Part shown: piece by piece, positions 61,151 to 64,000 of the stretch
How the letters are laid out: the number at the start of each line of letters is the position of its first letter
Numbering within the stretch: position 1 is the first letter of the stretch
Assembly: GCF_022479115.1 (NCBI RefSeq)
Contig: NZ_CP092497.1
Span: forward strand, 1,922,001-1,986,000
DNA length: 64,000 bases
Direction: 5' to 3'
Source of the DNA: Amycolatopsis sp. EV170708-02-1
GTDB lineage: Bacteria > Actinomycetota > Actinomycetes > Mycobacteriales > Pseudonocardiaceae
Program-made: the position numbers and the translations under genes
Notes under the pieces: model-generated
Told to the model about the DNA's origin: nothing
Databases searched by the model: none
Seen by the model: only the letters and a program-made list of their open reading frames with translations

Positions 61151-61318
61151 CGTTCGCCTCCGCCTGTTCCGCCATCGTCACCGGCCGACCTGCATGGCCG
61201 TCGTGGGCGATCCAACCACAGGACGGCGCCCCTGCCCACTGTTCCCGGGCGGTGTCGGGCCAACTCTCCGCGACCGTGCTCACACCGGAGGCGCGTTCAC
61301 TCCGCCGGTCGGCCCAAC

Positions 61319-61368
61319 GCCTCGTGAGTGGTAAGGACGGTTCTAACCGTCCTTACCACTCACGAGGC
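61319..61368. repeat. Family B palindrome, copy 5
   Basis: Perfect 24-base arms (61319-61342 / 61345-61368, beginning GCCTCGTGAGTGGTAAGG) around centre CT, 3 bases after the HelY stop on the minus strand. Probable terminator of helY. Confidence 0.88.
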
Positions 61369-61371
61369 CGA

Positions 61372-64000
61372 TCAGGCGCCGCCGGCCGCCACGACCCCGC
61401 GGCGCAACGCCTTCACCGCGTCCGAAGCGGCCGCCCCGACCGGATCCGCCTTCCCGAGGACGTCACGGATCTGGTCGAGCAGGTCGATGACCTGCCGCGA
61501 CCACCGCACGAAGTCACCGGCCGAGAGCTCCTGTCCGTTCGCTTCGGCGGCGGTGAGGACCTTCTCCAGCGATTCGCCGCGCGCCCACCGGTAGACGGGC
61601 CAGGCGAAACCGGCGTCGGGTTCGCGGGTGCGGTCCAGCTTGTGCCGTCGCTCGTCTTCGGTGAGCTCCATCCACAGGCGCGTGGTCGCCTGCCAGGCGT
61701 CGACCACCTTGCCCGCGGGCAGGCGAGGCTCCCCCGCGGTGTCCCGGCGTGCCTCGAAGACCAGCGTCGAGACGACGGCCGCGAGTTCGGCGGGCGACAA
61801 GCCCTTCCAGACGTCGTGCCGGATGCATTCGGCCGCGAGCAGATCGGACTCGCTGTAGAGGCGGGTGAGCCGTTTGCCGTGTTCGGTGACCCGGTCCTCT
61901 CCGTCGCCCTTCGACGCCGGACCGAGGTAGCCGCGCTCGCCGAGCAGCCGCAGGATCCGGTCGAAGGCGCGGGCGAGGGAATGCGTGGTCGCGGCGACCT
62001 TGCGTTCCAGTTGCTCGGTCTCGGCGGTGAGCCGCTGGTACCGCTCGACCCAGCGCAGGTTCGCCTCGCGTTCGGCCAGGCCGTGGCACGGATGCGCGCG
62101 CAGCGCCCGCCGCAGCGCGGCCAGCTCACCGTCCTCATTGGCCCCGGCGCGGCGCTTTTGCCTGCCGGGCAACGAGATTCCCGCGTTGCGCAGGCTCGAC
62201 GCGATGTCGCGCCTGGTCTTGGGCGAACGCAGCTCGATGTGCTTCGGCAGCTTGATGTTCCCCAGTGCCTCCACCGGTGACGGGAAGTCCGAGACCGACA
62301 GTGGTCCGGACCAGCGGTCCTCGGTGACCACGACGGGCCGTGGTTCGCGGATCGGGTCGAGCCCCGGGTCGACGACGACCGCCAGCCCGGCGCGCCGTCC
62401 CGCGGGCACCGCGATGACGTCACCCTTGCGGAGTTTCTCCAGCGACTCTGCGGTGCCCGCGCGGCGGGCGGAGGTGTTCTGCCGCGAAAGCGCCTTCTCC
62501 CGCGCCGAGATCTTCGCCCGTAGCTCGACGTACTCCAGCATCTCGTCGAAATCGCCGGTGATGGCGGAGGTGTAGCCCCGCAGGGCCTCCTTGTTCCGCT
62601 CGATCCGCCGCGCCGTCCCGACCACCGACCGGTCGGCCTGGAACTGGGCGAACGACTGTTCCAGCAGCTCGCGGGCCGCCTCGGCGCCGACCTGGGCGAC
62701 CAGGTTCACCGCCATGTTGTAACCGGGCCGGAACGACGACCGCAGCGGGTACGTCCTGGTCGAGGCGAGGCCGCCGACCTGCTTCGGGTCGATCCCCGGC
62801 TGCCAGACGACGACCGCGTGGCCTTCGACGTCGATCCCGCGCCGCCCGGCCCGCCCGGTGAGCTGCGTGTACTCGCCCGGCGTCAGGTCGACGTGCGCCT
62901 CGCCGTTGTACTTCACCAGCCTTTCCAGCACGACCGTGCGCGCGGGCATGTTGATGCCGAGCGCGAGCGTCTCGGTGGCGAAGACGACCTTCACCAGCCC
63001 TTGGACGAACAGCTCCTCGACGGTCTCCTTGAACGCCGGGAGCAGCCCCGCGTGGTGCCCGGCGATGCCGCGTTCGAGCGCCTCGCGCCACTCCCAGTAG
63101 CCGAGGACGCCGAGGTCGCCTTCGGGCAGGTCCTTGGTGCGCTCGGCGACGATCCGACGGACCTTCTCGACCTCTTCCGGTCCGTTGAGACGCAGTCCGG
63201 ACCGGACGCACTGGCCGACCGCGGCGTCGCAGCCGGCGCGGGAGAAGATGAACACGATGGCGGGGAGCAGACCGGCGTTGTCCAGCCGCTCGACCGTGTC
63301 CGTGCGGGACGTCGGCCGGAACCGCGGCATCCGTGACGGCGCCCCTCGCCGTCCGCGCGGTCCGCGCAATCCCGCCGGGGCGAACCGGCCGCCGACCTCC
63401 TCGGTGCGGCGCAGCAGGCCCGGGTTGATCCGCAGTTCGGCGCCCGGTGCGTGCTCCTCCTGGCCGGCGAACAGGTCCATCAACCGGTTGCCGACCAGCA
63501 TGTGCTGCCACAGCGGCACGGGGCGGTGCTCGTCGACGACGACCGTGGTGTCGCCGCGGACCTCGACGAGCCACTCGCCGAACTCCTCGGCATTGCTCAC
63601 CGTGGCCGACAGGCCGACGACACGCACGTGCTCGGGCAGGTGGAGGATGACCTCTTCCCAGACGGCGCCGCGGAACCGGTCGGCGAGGTAGTGGACCTCG
63701 TCCATCACCACGTACGCGAGCTCGCCGATGGTCGAGGACCCGGCGTAGAGCATGTTGCGCAGGACCTCGGTGGTCATGACCACGACCTGCGCGTTGCCGT
63801 TGATCGACGTGTCACCGGTCAGCAGGCCGACCGCGTCGGCGCCGTAGCGGCCGACGAGGTCGGCGTACTTCTGGTTCGACAACGCCTTGATGGGTGTCGT
63901 GTAGAAGCACTTCCGCCCCTCGGCGAGGGCGAGGTGCACCGCGAACTCGCCGACCACGGTCTTCCCGGCGCCGGTGGGCGCGCAGACGAGCACGCCGTGA
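61372..64000 (-). CDS. helY: DEAD/DEAH-box RNA helicase HelY (Mtr4/Ski2-like), N-terminus beyond right edge
   Basis: At least 875 residues, open to the window end. Walker A APTGAGKT, the DEVH box VVMDEVHYLADRF, motif III GLSATVSN and motif VI QLTGRAGRRGID are intact. An arch-like insertion (about 480-650) and a C-terminal DSHCT domain (LYSESDLLAAECIRHDVWKGLSPAELAAVVS) complete the Ski2/Mtr4 layout. In actinobacteria HelY is a 3'-5' RNA helicase of RNA turnover. The first residues lie outside the window. Confidence 0.93.
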   Translation of the reverse strand, partial: HGVLVCAPTGAGKTVVGEFAVHLALAEGRKCFYTTPIKALSNQKYADLVGRYGADAVGLLTGDTSINGNAQVVVMTTEVLRNMLYAGSSTIGELAYVVMDEVHYLADRFRGAVWEEVILHLPEHVRVVGLSATVSNAEEFGEWLVEVRGDTTVVVDEHRPVPLWQHMLVGNRLMDLFAGQEEHAPGAELRINPGLLRRTEEVGGRFAPAGLRGPRGRRGAPSRMPRFRPTSRTDTVERLDNAGLLPAIVFIFSRAGCDAAVGQCVRSGLRLNGPEEVEKVRRIVAERTKDLPEGDLGVLGYWEWREALERGIAGHHAGLLPAFKETVEELFVQGLVKVVFATETLALGINMPARTVVLERLVKYNGEAHVDLTPGEYTQLTGRAGRRGIDVEGHAVVVWQPGIDPKQVGGLASTRTYPLRSSFRPGYNMAVNLVAQVGAEAARELLEQSFAQFQADRSVVGTARRIERNKEALRGYTSAITGDFDEMLEYVELRAKISAREKALSRQNTSARRAGTAESLEKLRKGDVIAVPAGRRAGLAVVVDPGLDPIREPRPVVVTEDRWSGPLSVSDFPSPVEALGNIKLPKHIELRSPKTRRDIASSLRNAGISLPGRQKRRAGANEDGELAALRRALRAHPCHGLAEREANLRWVERYQRLTAETEQLERKVAATTHSLARAFDRILRLLGERGYLGPASKGDGEDRVTEHGKRLTRLYSESDLLAAECIRHDVWKGLSPAELAAVVSTLVFEARRDTAGEPRLPAGKVVDAWQATTRLWMELTEDERRHKLDRTREPDAGFAWPVYRWARGESLEKVLTAAEANGQELSAGDFVRWSRQVIDLLDQIRDVLGKADPVGAAASDAVKALRRGVVAAGGA

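Overview
The window looks like chromosome of a high-G+C mycolic-type or related actinomycete, most likely Amycolatopsis or another member of the Pseudonocardiaceae. The evidence is strongly G/C-biased third codon positions, frequent GTG starts and ATGA/GTGA gene overlaps. The gene set also fits: lipomannan mannosyltransferase (MptB type), mycothiol-dependent isomerase family, F420/PPOX oxidoreductases, Eis-type acetyltransferases, an Rv1733c-like protein, DUF3090/DUF3097 and HelY helicase. The genus call rests on recognition, not on a search. No rRNA, tRNA, CRISPR array, transposase or phage module was seen.

Layout. 1-6.8 kb: the end of an MFS exporter with a MerR regulator, a PPOX enzyme, a stomatin/NfeD membrane pair, DUF3097, and a DUF3090-SCO1664-phosphotransferase operon. 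6.9-10.9 kb: two coupled peptidases (S9, S66), a methyltransferase and a PPOX enzyme. 11-18.1 kb: MptB and a complete dipeptide-type ABC importer whose binding protein is frameshifted. 18.4-22.1 kb: a divergent cluster of membrane proteins with a cupredoxin-like lipoprotein. 22.1-23.3 kb: a low-G+C insertion with a lone TIR-domain gene. 23.4-37 kb: TetR/DUF2867, HxlR/thiolase/iron-sulfur protein, an FtsX protein, an ECF41-type sigma factor, secreted GH5 and GH1 glycosidases, and an ABC-F antibiotic-resistance ATPase behind what looks like a leader-peptide attenuator. 37.5-40.8 kb: D-aminopeptidase with M20 peptidase, a lipoprotein and a mycothiol-type DinB protein.

40.8-45.8 kb is the most unusual segment. 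An OvoA-like sulfoxide synthase (DinB-FGE core, eroded C-terminal methyltransferase) sits divergent from an ATP-grasp ligase that overlaps an MFS exporter. A 23-codon ORF with its own ribosome binding site overlaps the OvoA start by ATGA. Together they suggest synthesis, ligation and export of a histidine-thiol product, or a peptide-linked variant; no such pathway is known to me.

45.8-57.4 kb: TetR/FAD monooxygenase, SDR/LysR, an SGNH hydrolase, a MazEF-like pair with a broken toxin, an AsnC/Xaa-Pro peptidase pair, an MFS exporter, a MerR-type-promoter FMN reductase, a 5'-3' exonuclease and pirin. 57.4-61.2 kb: a tandemly duplicated Eis/DUF4333 unit. 61.4-64 kb: HelY, cut by the right edge.

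Two families of long perfect or near-perfect palindromes recur just after genes and probably end transcripts. Four genes are each broken by one single-base indel, mostly at homopolymer runs, so some or all may be sequencing errors.
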